Source: Balneolales bacterium (GTDB lineage Bacteria > Bacteroidota > Rhodothermia > Balneolales > Natronogracilivirgulaceae). Taken from it: a stretch of 17,235 bases of DNA. The stretch is taken from assembly GCA_007135895.1 (NCBI GenBank), contig SLHZ01000345.1, forward strand, positions 1-17,235, read 5' to 3'. Positions 8,601 through 14,802 of this stretch are shown here, piece after piece. Every line of letters starts with the position of its first letter. The stretch's first letter is position 1. Under the pieces are notes generated by a model. It was not told the origin of the DNA and did no database searches. It saw only the letters and a program-made list of their open reading frames with translations. The translations under genes were made by a program, and so were the position numbers.

Positions 8601-8815
8601 TCGGCACCGGCACCGGTGGAGAGATCCAGGCTTCACTGGCGCGTGTGGTCATTGGCGGACTTTCGGTCTCCTCGCTCATCACGCTGGTGTTCATCCCGGT
8701 TGTCTATGTGGCGGTGACCGGTGCGGTGATCCGCATCCGCGGGTGGCTCGTTTCCTGGAACCTTATGGGAAGTGCCGGGGAAAAAACACCCCCACTGGCC
8801 ACCCTTCCGGACTAA
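5672..8815 (+). CDS. RND-family inner-membrane efflux transporter (HAE1 type)
   Basis: 1047 residues, the normal length. The layout is the duplicated RND plan: TM1 at about 12-28, a periplasmic domain to about 335, TM2-6 clustered at about 336-487, TM7 at about 525-545, a second periplasmic domain to about 855, and TM8-12 at about 860-1025. The TM4 proton-relay segment reads GLIVDNAIVVLEN, with D398 kept but the second Asp of AcrB replaced by N399. In TM10 the AcrB lysine is replaced by Asn (VVNNAIVLVDY, N926/N927). This matches the broad VDN-type branch of the family rather than AcrB. It should work as a proton-driven trimer with the adaptor upstream. No outer-membrane channel gene follows. 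The 160-base gap before the start holds only a short direct repeat (AAAACCGT at 5572 and 5582) and no clear ribosome site. Confidence 0.95.
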   Translation: MKLTHTSVARPVTTLMVFLIIITLGTISFRHIPIDLLPPIEFPRLTVVVGYANVGPEEMEQLVTERIENALAGVANVERVTSNSSEGRSWVSLNFAQGTNLDEASNDVRAALDRLRRVLPEDADPPRIWKFDPNDAPIVIIGARSNRPLSDLTRILERDITKNFEQIPGVGNIEIWGGIHSEIQVDLMRDRLTSSELTALDVVQALGRENITLPGGNVKDGLSDLYVRSVGEYESVEDIAHTVIRNVDGAPIRVGDVARVRQGYQDIRRYIEIDDQPTIRFSIRKQTGANTMEVARNIRQEAERINRLRSDLELVVISDESEFIQSSIDNVRNSAMWGGILAVIILFAFLRNGSSTLIVGISIPISIIATFALLYFGGLTLNQMSFGGLALGIGLIVDNAIVVLENIVRQRQRGKPLKQSTLTGTGQVTGAIIASTLTTSVIFLPVVFMQTITGLLFQELALVVVFALLCSLLVALTLVPMMASKFLTIQPDPKEPQEKTRHQRFFDAMENGYGRLLERALQRKLIIAGTVLLLFGLSAYGFRTIPYELTPDVDADQIRVQMTMADGINISVVQQYLEELDEAVKQIIPADQIRFYTKDTRSGQARITLTLVPPDERRISSAELADDMREKLRGVIPGADIRVTARSGLWVLRRIFGSGGDSEAGESLQIQLRGNNLQLAEEISRQLIPLLESVPGVADVEASRREGNPQQDIRFDREKIARMGIGVNEVARAIQTNIGGTRAGFYRIDAEEWPITVRLQPEDRLSVLDLDHISIRTSQGAMVPVSTFAWQEYTRSPVAITRINSQRVTYITANLESGVPLSEAVTRIENELRDFPMPEGFSVYFGGEYEEQQRAQRDFTLSIIMALILIYMVMAAQFERFIDPLIVMFSVPLALIGVVPALLLTNTTLNLQSFMGMIMLIGIVVNNAIVLVDYINLMRREQKLPLYEAVVAASKLRLRPILMTSLTTILAMLPLAIGTGTGGEIQASLARVVIGGLSVSSLITLVFIPVVYVAVTGAVIRIRGWLVSWNLMGSAGEKTPPLATLPD

Positions 8816-8830
8816 CCGCTCTGCTCTGCC

Positions 8831-8847
8831 GGCCGGGTAAACCGGTC
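8831..8847 (+). terminator. GC-rich hairpin after the efflux pump gene
   Basis: GGCCGG (8831-8836) pairs with CCGGTC (8842-8847, one G-U pair) around the loop GTAAA. It sits just downstream of the pump stop codon and before the sugar kinase, where a terminator would be useful. There is no U-run after it, so it may be a weak or factor-dependent stop. Confidence 0.25.
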
Positions 8848-8905
8848 CCGCCTCTTTGCCATTGGCATTAAAACTTGTAGTTTACAGGCAAAACAAATTG
8901 ATGAT

Positions 8906-9808
8906 ATGAGCCATCACAAGCCCCTTATAACCGGACTCGGGGAGTTACTCTGGGATGTCTTCCCCGAATACCGCAGAGCAGGAGGCGCCCCGGCCAATGT
9001 CGCCTATCATGCCCGCCAGCTGGGAAACCACGGGATTCCTTTGAGCCGTGTCGGCAGCGACACGGAGGGCCATGAGCTGATCGATTTTCTCGCTTCGCGG
9101 GGCCTGGACACGTCGCATATCCAGCAGGACGACCGGTTTCCCACCGGGGCGGTCCGTGTGACCATGCAGGACGGCGAAGCTTCCTACACCATTGACGAAG
9201 GAGCGGCCTGGGATCACCTGGCCCTGACCGATGACTGGCGCGATCTGGCCGGCCGGACCGATGCCGTCTGTTTCGGATCCCTGGCCCAACGGAGTCCGGA
9301 CAGCCGGAATGCCATCCTGGACTACCTTTCGCTGGTACCGGCACAGGGCATGAAGGTCTTCGATGTGAACCTGCGTGAACCCTGGTACGACCGCGATATC
9401 CTCGAGGCATCCCTTGACATGGCCGACGTGGTCAAACTCAACCGCGATGAATGGAAGCGTCTGGGAGAAATTTTCGGTACCAATGACCTCAAAAACTGGC
9501 TGCTCGATGAAAAAGGGGTCTCTCTCATCTGTCTGACCAAAGGCGCGGAAGGGGCCGAACTCATCTCCGTAGAGAGCCATCACGCCGAGCCGGCCTGGCC
9601 CATTGATGTCAGCAGCGGTGACTCGGTCGGTGTCGGAGACGCCTTCACCGCCGCTTTGACACACCATTTGCTCCGCACCTCACCGCTCGATATCGCCATC
9701 CGGTCCGCCGCGCGCTACGCCGCCCACGTGGCCGCCTGCAAGGGAGCCATGCCCGGGTTGCCGGAGGAAGTTCTGCGAGCTGTCACGGATCAACATTCAA
9801 CCGGGTGA
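8906..9808 (+). CDS. PfkB-family sugar kinase, probable fructokinase
   Basis: 300 residues, the usual length of PfkB (ribokinase-like) kinases, which phosphorylate a sugar hydroxyl with ATP. The N-terminal glycine-rich signature is GGAPANVAYHARQLG at 26-40. The C-terminal ATP/anion-hole signature is GDSVGVGDAFTAAL at 238-251, with catalytic base D245 (Val replaces the commoner Ala in GAGD). Lid-like strands lie at about 81-97, and VFDVNLRE (151-158) follows the fructokinase pattern. The stop is only three bases before the ATG of the amylosucrase-like gene, so the two are almost certainly one operon. Amylosucrase releases fructose from sucrose, which makes fructose the most sensible substrate. 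Substrate specificity in PfkB proteins is not decidable from motifs alone, so fructose is inferred from context. No ribosome site is visible before the start. Confidence 0.9.
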   Translation: MSHHKPLITGLGELLWDVFPEYRRAGGAPANVAYHARQLGNHGIPLSRVGSDTEGHELIDFLASRGLDTSHIQQDDRFPTGAVRVTMQDGEASYTIDEGAAWDHLALTDDWRDLAGRTDAVCFGSLAQRSPDSRNAILDYLSLVPAQGMKVFDVNLREPWYDRDILEASLDMADVVKLNRDEWKRLGEIFGTNDLKNWLLDEKGVSLICLTKGAEGAELISVESHHAEPAWPIDVSSGDSVGVGDAFTAALTHHLLRTSPLDIAIRSAARYAAHVAACKGAMPGLPEEVLRAVTDQHSTG

Positions 9809-9811
9809 ATC

Positions 9812-12241
9812 ATGGCACTGAAAACCTGGGACCCCCGATCCGTCTCCCAATACATCCCCCTCAATATTTCCCGCGAAGAGTGGGAAAAAGGGCCCCGGCG
9901 CGATCTCCTGAAAAAAGATCTGCTCGAGCGCTACGAACCGCACTACCGGCGCTACCCGTTCCTCAAAGAACGCATCCGGCAGCACTTTGACGATTTCTGG
10001 ACATTCTACACGGCCATTTACGGGGAAGACTGGGACCAGCAGCGCTGGATCATCCGCATCTTCGACTCCATATTGCAGGGGCTGCGGGACCGCAGGCGTG
10101 ACATGCATCAACTGGATCTTGAGCGGGAGCAGCGCCAGCTATGGTTTCAGGACGAAGAGCTGGTCGGCGCGGTGCTCTATGTAGACCTGTACGCCGGCGA
10201 CTTGAAAAAACTGCGCGACAAGATCCCCTATTTGAAGGAGATGGGTGTCAATTTTTTGCACCTCATGCCGCTGCTGCGTCCTCGCGAAGGTCTCAACGAC
10301 GGCGGGTATGCCGTTCAGAATTTCCGTGATGTGGACCAGCGCCTGGGCAGCTACGACGATCTGCGCAAGCTTTCGCGGGTGTTGCATCAGGAAGGCATCA
10401 ACCTGGTGCTGGATCTTGTGATGAACCACACGGCCAAGGAGCACGGCTGGGCCATGGCGGCCATGAGCGGACATCCCCGTTACCAGAAATTCTACCACAT
10501 GTTCCCCGACCGCACCCTGCCCGACCGGTACGAGGAGCATCTGATTGAGGTCTTCCCCGATTTCGCGCCCGGGAATTTCAGTTACTATCCACAGATCGAC
10601 AAGTGGGTATGGACCACCTTCTATGAGTTTCAGTGGGATCTCAACTATGCCAATCCCGATGTTTTCCATGCCATGTTCGAGGAGATGGTCCATCTGATCA
10701 ATACCGGTGTGGACTGTCTGCGCCTTGATGCGGTGCCCTATCTCTGGAAGAAGATGGGAACACACTGCCAGAACCAGGAAGAGTCGCATCATCTGCTGCG
10801 TGCTTACCGGGCGCTGCTCAAGATCGTCTCCCCCGGGGTTCTTTTCATGGCCGAAGCCATTGTGGCCCCACGCGAGATACTGCGTTATCTGGGTCAGGGG
10901 GGGCATGAGGGCAAAGAGTGCGATCTGGCCTACAATGCCACGCTTATGTCCCATCTGTGGCATGCTCTGGCCTGTGAAAACACCCATCTGCTCCGCACCA
11001 CGCTGGCGGGTTTGCCGCGCGCGCCGCGTTACACGGCCTGGGTCAACTATATCCGCTGCCACGACGACATCGGCTGGGGCATCTCCGACGAGTTCGCCGC
11101 TGCGGTACATCAGAACGGGCACCACACGCGGATGTTCTGCACGCGCTTCTACACCGGCAAGCTCGAACACAGCTATGCCGAGGGTTATGCCTTCCAGCGC
11201 GATTACCATACCGGCGAGGCCCGTGTATCGGGCACGATGGCGGCGCTTGCCGGCCTTCAGAAAGCGATGATTGAAACCGATGACCTGGGCATTGAAGAGG
11301 CCATCCGGCGCATCCTGCTCCTCAACAATATCATCTTCTCCTGGAAGGGCATTCCGCTGATCTACATGGGCGATGAAGTGGGCCAGACCAACGATTACAG
11401 CTACCTCTCCAACCCCCTGAAGATGCGCGACAACCGCTGGGTCCACCGTCCCGCCATGGACTGGGACCGCGTGGAGCTTCGAAACCGTCCTGGCACGATT
11501 GAGCACCGGCTCTTCACGGAGTTCGGAAAACTTGTCCGGGCCCGGAAAAACACCCCGGCCCTGCATGGTGCCAGCACCGACCGTCTGATCATCCTTGATC
11601 ACGACCCGATCCTTTGCTTCGAGAGGGTGCTGCTGGAAGGCGCCACGGACAAAAGCAGGCACAATCCCAAAACGGACGGCGAAGCAGAAGCAGACGCAAA
11701 GCCGGGTGACGGGGCGAAAGCCGGGCCGGAGCATGCCGGTAAGTTCAGCGCGCTTCAAGCCGACCAGGGACCGGGAACTACCGATCAGCACAGTGCCCTT
11801 TTTCTGACGAACTTCTCCAAAGACCCGGTACTGATACCGGTCGACATGCTGCCGGAGGCGTGGCGCCGCCGTTACTTCCATGATCATTACTCCGGGCGGA
11901 CCTACGACTTCAGTTTCGGCAAGATCCTTATGGAGCCCTACGGTTTCTACTGGTTATCACGCACCGGTAAAAAACCTCCTCCCCAGGAAGGCAGCACGGT
12001 CGTCAGCGTCTATGTCGAAACCAACATGGGCGAGCAGGTTTACATCACGGGAAACATCCCCGAGCTTGGCGGCTGGGACCCTGACAAGGCCGTTGGTCCG
12101 CTCGACTCCTCCTCCTATCCCAACTGGGAGATCTACCTGAAGCTTCCCGCCAACACCTACTTTGAGTTTCAATGGATGAAAAAGCGCGGCGACACCATCA
12201 TTGAGCGATCGCCCGAAGTCTACTGGATGAAGAGTGGATGA
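9812..12241 (+). CDS. Amylosucrase-family GH13 enzyme with C-terminal CBM20-like domain
   Basis: 809 residues against about 630-650 for typical amylosucrases. An N-terminal helical domain (about 1-105) precedes the GH13 barrel. From memory of the Neisseria polysaccharea enzyme, active-site residues map to D163 (DGGYAV), H206 (NHT), R304, nucleophile D306 (CLRLDAVPYLWKKMGT), acid/base E348 (FMAEAIV), H417/D418 (RCHDDIGW) and R542 (NRWVHRP). The barrel continues to about 580, then an all-beta domain C runs to about 717. The extra length is two additions: about 50 hydrophilic residues (608-660, rich in Asp, Lys, Gly, Ala) between domain-C strands, and a CBM20-like domain at 727-809 (VYITGNIPELGGWDP, PNWEIYLKLPANTYFEFQW). 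The expected reaction is sucrose to alpha-1,4-glucan plus fructose; sucrose hydrolysis is the main alternative within the subfamily. No signal peptide, so cytoplasmic. Co-transcribed with the kinase three bases upstream. Confidence 0.92.
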   Translation: MALKTWDPRSVSQYIPLNISREEWEKGPRRDLLKKDLLERYEPHYRRYPFLKERIRQHFDDFWTFYTAIYGEDWDQQRWIIRIFDSILQGLRDRRRDMHQLDLEREQRQLWFQDEELVGAVLYVDLYAGDLKKLRDKIPYLKEMGVNFLHLMPLLRPREGLNDGGYAVQNFRDVDQRLGSYDDLRKLSRVLHQEGINLVLDLVMNHTAKEHGWAMAAMSGHPRYQKFYHMFPDRTLPDRYEEHLIEVFPDFAPGNFSYYPQIDKWVWTTFYEFQWDLNYANPDVFHAMFEEMVHLINTGVDCLRLDAVPYLWKKMGTHCQNQEESHHLLRAYRALLKIVSPGVLFMAEAIVAPREILRYLGQGGHEGKECDLAYNATLMSHLWHALACENTHLLRTTLAGLPRAPRYTAWVNYIRCHDDIGWGISDEFAAAVHQNGHHTRMFCTRFYTGKLEHSYAEGYAFQRDYHTGEARVSGTMAALAGLQKAMIETDDLGIEEAIRRILLLNNIIFSWKGIPLIYMGDEVGQTNDYSYLSNPLKMRDNRWVHRPAMDWDRVELRNRPGTIEHRLFTEFGKLVRARKNTPALHGASTDRLIILDHDPILCFERVLLEGATDKSRHNPKTDGEAEADAKPGDGAKAGPEHAGKFSALQADQGPGTTDQHSALFLTNFSKDPVLIPVDMLPEAWRRRYFHDHYSGRTYDFSFGKILMEPYGFYWLSRTGKKPPPQEGSTVVSVYVETNMGEQVYITGNIPELGGWDPDKAVGPLDSSSYPNWEIYLKLPANTYFEFQWMKKRGDTIIERSPEVYWMKSG

Positions 12242-12259
12242 ATTTTTTTTTATTCGTTC

Positions 12260-12301
12260 CTGTTTAATAGAGAAACAGAACGGCCGATAAGATAAAGGCC
12301 G
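12260..12301 (+). other. Two small hairpins after the amylosucrase gene
   Basis: CTGTTT (12260-12265) pairs with AAACAG (12273-12278), and CGGCC (12281-12285) pairs with GGCCG (12297-12301). They follow a T-run at 12243-12251 placed directly after the stop codon. The T-run precedes rather than follows the hairpins, so this is not a standard intrinsic terminator, although it may slow transcription. The second stem overlaps the sigma-28-like box described separately. Confidence 0.3.
12264..12290 (+). promoter_or_regulatory. Sigma-28 (FliA)-like promoter candidate
   Basis: GCCGATAA at 12283-12290 is a full match to the enterobacterial sigma-28 -10 element. At the correct 11-base spacing stands TTAATAGA (12264-12271), which keeps three of the four TAAA bases of the -35 core. 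Transcription would start near 12297, about 35 bases before ATG 12332. Whether this organism's flagellar sigma factor uses the same consensus is unknown, and I find no equally good match before the flagellin genes here. Confidence 0.35.
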
Positions 12302-12331
12302 AGGTACGCTTTTATCCAATGAAATTCAACT

Positions 12332-12799
12332 ATGCTCGCTCACTTGCCAACGCAGAGCTCCGGGTACGCTACGCCCATGCCGGTCGAGGGCGCGGTACAA
12401 CCACAAGAGCTGAATCCCTATCAGCACCGGGCGTTGCCTCCGGCCATGCGTCTGCCCGACAAGGGTTCGCTGACCGACGACAAGGATGAGCGCAAAGATC
12501 GTGAAAAAAAGTATCTGAAAGAGGCCGAAGAGCTGGCGCGCAAGATACCCGGCATGTTTCAGCTGCTGATTTCCCCTGATTTCACGGAGTTTGTACACCA
12601 TTTCTTTGTCAATGGGCACCGTGATTTGCTGGCCATTCGGACCTGCATACGCCGGCAGAAGGGCATTACCGAGTTTCTTTTGTTCCGGACCGAAACGAAG
12701 CAGAATCATCACATGGACGGTGTACGCACGGAAACCTACCAGATACCCTTCCGTTTCTTACGAACGCCCGCCGGTTTCCACTTCAACGCCCTGGTCTGA
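12332..12799 (+). CDS. Hypothetical protein, 155 residues
   Basis: I do not recognise this protein. It reads as a soluble polypeptide: a Pro/Gln-rich N-terminal 45 residues, a strongly charged helix at about 48-70 (DDKDERKDREKKYLKEAEEL), a hydrophobic-aromatic stretch at about 73-95 (GMFQLLISPDFTEFVHHFF) and a mixed C-terminal part with likely beta strands. Codon choice (CTG, GCC, GGC, ACC, CGC) matches the neighbouring genes, which supports real coding. The start is uncertain: ATG 12332, ATG 12377 and ATG 12446 are all in frame, and none has a clear ribosome site. It lies 90 bases after the amylosucrase gene, so it could be read through from that operon or use the sigma-28-like box. Its last 42 bases overlap the end of the convergent histidine kinase gene. 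Confidence 0.6.
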   Translation: MLAHLPTQSSGYATPMPVEGAVQPQELNPYQHRALPPAMRLPDKGSLTDDKDERKDREKKYLKEAEELARKIPGMFQLLISPDFTEFVHHFFVNGHRDLLAIRTCIRRQKGITEFLLFRTETKQNHHMDGVRTETYQIPFRFLRTPAGFHFNALV

Positions 12800-13987
12800 C
12801 GCCGGACTCCTTTCCTTTCCACCCGAAACGCCATTACCCGAAGATCCGGTATTGCTGTCCGAATTAGCAGCAGCATTATTTGAAGTGTCCAAAGTATTAT
12901 CCGGGAAGCCGGTACTGTTCCCCGGGGAATCAAGAGCTTTGCCCGGGTTACCGGCGGAATTACCCGAAGATCCGGTATTATTGTCCGAATTGCCGACAGC
13001 CTTATTCGAAGTGTCCAAAGTATTATCCGGGGTGCCGGTATTGTTCCGCGGGGAATCAACAGCTTTGCCCGGGTTACCGGCAGAATTACCCGAAGATCCG
13101 GCATTTTTACCTGAGAATCCGGCATGCTCGCTGTCCAGCGGCAGGTGCAGGGTAAAGCGGGAGCCTTCGCCCTCTTCGCTGTCGAGTGTGATGCATCCGT
13201 TCATCATGGCGGCGAACTGAGCGCTGATGTACAGTCCCAGTCCCGAAGCATTCTCTTGCTCCGTGCCGGAGAGGCGCAGCCGGTTATTCGGCTGGAAGAT
13301 GGTGGCAAAATTTTCCTTTGGGATGCCGATGCCATTATCCTCGACCGATACGGCGGCCTGCATGCCTTCTGTTCTGACAGCTACCCGTATGATTCCGCCT
13401 TTCTGTGTATATTTGACCGCATTGGTGATCAGGTTGTAGAGGATACGCTTGAGTTGCGACGGTTCGGCATTAACGAAGACGGAGCCATGCCGGTAAGAGC
13501 CGGTAAGCGTCTGATTTTTAGAAAGGGCGGCGCCTTGCATCACGTCACATACTTCACGAACGGCCCAGTTCAAGTCCAGCACAAACGGGGCGTGCACCTC
13601 TTCCTCCTCGCTGTTGCCCCGGCTCATTTCGCGCAGCTGATGCACGATATTTGATATATCCCGGATGCCGTTTTTGATCTGGTCGCGGTAATGGTCGAGC
13701 TGCTGCAGATCGGGATTTTCATTCAGGCAGAGCTTCATCAGGTCCAGATAGCCGCTGATGGCATTGATAGGAGAGAGCAGATCATGGGAAGTGAGGCCGA
13801 GCATTCTTTTACGATTCCGCGCGGTCTCCTCAAGTTTGCGGTAGCGGCTGCCCAGTTCCTCCATTTGCTGCAGCAGGTGATAAACCGCAGAGGAACCCGA
13901 TTCCTCCTCCCAGGAGCGGCGTGAAAACTCCAGACCGAACCTCTGGTTACCCGTACTGCGAAGTTCACTGGAGCCCGATTTATTCAT
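12758..13987 (-). CDS. Soluble histidine kinase with repetitive Asn/Gly/Ser-rich tail
   Basis: 409 residues without a membrane segment. A short N-terminal region contains a predicted coiled coil at about 34-60. HisKA follows with phosphoacceptor H68 (LTSHDLLSPINAISGY), then HATPase_c with N box N185/N189 (NLITNAVKYT), G1 DNGIGI at 217-222 and G2 SGLGL at 248-252, ending near 284 (FTLHLPL). There is no PAS, GAF or receiver domain, so the sensory input must come from the N-terminal region, a partner or the tail. The remaining 125 residues (285-409) are low complexity: fourteen consecutive 7-residue units from 288, grouped into two 42-residue copies (295-336, 337-378), then a charged end. The frame continues without a break from the kinase domain, so the tail is genuinely encoded. 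The gene is convergent with the orphan gene at 12332-12799 and faces away from the flagellins. The partner regulator is unknown. Confidence 0.9.
   Translation of the reverse strand: MNKSGSSELRSTGNQRFGLEFSRRSWEEESGSSAVYHLLQQMEELGSRYRKLEETARNRKRMLGLTSHDLLSPINAISGYLDLMKLCLNENPDLQQLDHYRDQIKNGIRDISNIVHQLREMSRGNSEEEEVHAPFVLDLNWAVREVCDVMQGAALSKNQTLTGSYRHGSVFVNAEPSQLKRILYNLITNAVKYTQKGGIIRVAVRTEGMQAAVSVEDNGIGIPKENFATIFQPNNRLRLSGTEQENASGLGLYISAQFAAMMNGCITLDSEEGEGSRFTLHLPLDSEHAGFSGKNAGSSGNSAGNPGKAVDSPRNNTGTPDNTLDTSNKAVGNSDNNTGSSGNSAGNPGKALDSPGNSTGFPDNTLDTSNNAAANSDSNTGSSGNGVSGGKERSPASDQGVEVETGGRS
12834..13108. repeat. 126-bp tandem repeat (2 full copies plus a partial) inside the kinase gene
   Basis: TTACCCGAAGATCCGG begins at 12834, 12960 and 13086, exactly 126 bases apart. 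Copies 12834-12959 and 12960-13085 differ at about 14 positions by my hand alignment, and the third copy fades after about 20 bases. Each copy encodes 42 residues on the minus strand and is itself built of six 21-base units. Because 126 is a multiple of three, other frames also stay open here and can mislead gene callers. Confidence 0.92.
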
Positions 13988-14068
13988 CGATGCCTGATCG
14001 GTTATTTTTTTGATTGCTTATAAGAAACGATTCCGGTCTGATACCAGGTCAACACATTCAGCCGGACA

Positions 14069-14369
14069 ACTCACCTGCCACTTATCTGACACTCACCTGC
14101 CACTAAGAAAAAGACCTGCTTCAGAGATAATTTGAGATACTACAAAGATAAAAGAAATACGTTTTGATCACAGAAAAAAATTAATTTCTTTCCTGTCCCA
14201 CCGGACACTCTCACCAGCTGTTTCTACCGGGTATTCACACTGACCGTTGTTGCCGGAAACAGCTGCCGGCCGCTATTTCCGTTTACTTCGCCTGGCCACT
14301 TCCGACGGATATTGTCACTGGTCACTTCCGCCTGATACTATCACCGGCCGCTTCCACGGGTCACTTCCC
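14069..14369. repeat. Degenerate 16-base repeat family upstream of the flagellins
   Basis: Copies resembling TCACTGGTCACTTCCG occur at 14071-14086, 14093-14108, 14289-14304, 14315-14330, 14341-14356 and 14354-14369. The first two share a perfect 14-base core ACTCACCTGCCACT (14069-14082 and 14091-14104), 22 bases apart. Three of the later ones are spaced 26 bases apart, with related sequence at 14268-14293. The copies are direct and imperfect, with spacers too short and too unlike a CRISPR. Confidence 0.6.
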
Positions 14370-14744
14370 GGACAGAACACGGCAGCTTTCAGGAAGAGAT
14401 TCTTGTCGTATGAAGCACAAATTATATGCCATCGTAGTGAAAAAAAACGCCAAATACCCCTTTTTTTTTACTTTTTCGCTCGATTTTCCAAAAAAATACC
14501 AAAAAAGCTTAAGTCGCTCAGGGGCGGCTTCGATAAGTAGGGTAAATAACATTGCCTGATGCACGAAAGCAGTTGAAGGCAGCAGGAAAATGTTAATTGG
14601 GCACTTCAGGATCGATCATCGGTTCTGATAAAAATTGGGCAACACCGAATCCTGGGCGATTCACCGCTAACATCCGATTCACGGGAAAGGTATATCCGTC
14701 GCAAGGCGAAAAAACCACCTCTGAAACGGCAGAAACGGCGAAAT

Positions 14745-14750
14745 TATAAT
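14745..14750 (+). promoter_or_regulatory. TATAAT box before the first flagellin
   Basis: A perfect TATAAT lies 52 bases before the flagellin ATG (14803), but the base run at the expected -35 (TGAAAC, 14722-14727) is a poor match to TTGACA. It may be a housekeeping promoter, or chance in an AT-rich leader; flagellins usually use the flagellar sigma factor. Confidence 0.25.
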
Positions 14751-14788
14751 GGGATTCACTTTAATTGGGCAAACAGTTCTGACTAACA

Positions 14789-14795
14789 GAGGAGG
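14789..14795 (+). promoter_or_regulatory. Strong ribosome binding site fixing the first flagellin start
   Basis: GAGGAGG stands seven bases before ATG 14803 and decides this start over the in-frame ATG at 14749, which would add 18 residues unlike any flagellin N-terminus. The second flagellin begins at the equivalent codon with its own site AAAGGAGA, confirming the choice. Most other genes in the window lack such a site. Confidence 0.85.
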
Positions 14796-14802
14796 CATAG
14801 TC

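Larger units (their letters stand above)
13988..14802. other. 815-base non-coding stretch between the kinase and flagellin genes
   Basis: No convincing gene. It holds, in order: the start region of the leftward kinase; degenerate 16-base repeats (14071-14369); a tract of A and T runs (A7-A8 and T9 among 14440-14507) that may bend DNA; a small hairpin AAGTCGC/GCGGCTT (14511-14517, 14524-14530); three copies of AATTGGGCA (14595, 14633, 14763); a TATAAT; and the flagellin ribosome site. An open frame at 14247-14540 runs through the repeats and homopolymers and has biased, unlikely composition. Confidence 0.6.

Noticed and set aside
10139..11887. A 582-codon open frame on the minus strand opposite the amylosucrase gene
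   Set aside because: It lies wholly antisense to a gene with complete catalytic motifs. High-GC codon use leaves the reverse frame free of stops, and its translation shows no recognisable domain.
12326..12712. A 128-codon minus-strand frame opposite the orphan protein
   Set aside because: The plus-strand frame has codon choice like the neighbouring genes and a soluble, charged protein profile; the minus frame does not.
12736..13155. Repetitive open frames on both strands within the kinase tail, possibly separate repeat proteins
   Set aside because: The 126-base unit is divisible by three, so every frame tends to stay open. Only the minus frame continuous with the HATPase domain has an independent reason to be coding.
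14268..14371. 26-base-period repeats considered as a CRISPR array
   Set aside because: Copies are too diverged, the repeat fills most of the period so there are no unique spacers, and no cas genes are present.
14511..14530. Hairpin AAGTCGC/GCGGCTT as a terminator
   Set aside because: There is no U-run after it on the plus strand, and on the minus strand, where T-runs follow, the stem has a C-A mismatch; no gene ends nearby.
14247..14540. A 97-codon open frame before the first flagellin
   Set aside because: It runs through the degenerate repeats and A/T homopolymers, has no ribosome site and an implausible composition.
14749..14802. In-frame ATG at 14749 as the flagellin start
   Set aside because: It would add 18 residues absent from the second flagellin, overlaps a TATAAT and lacks a ribosome site; ATG 14803 has GAGGAGG.
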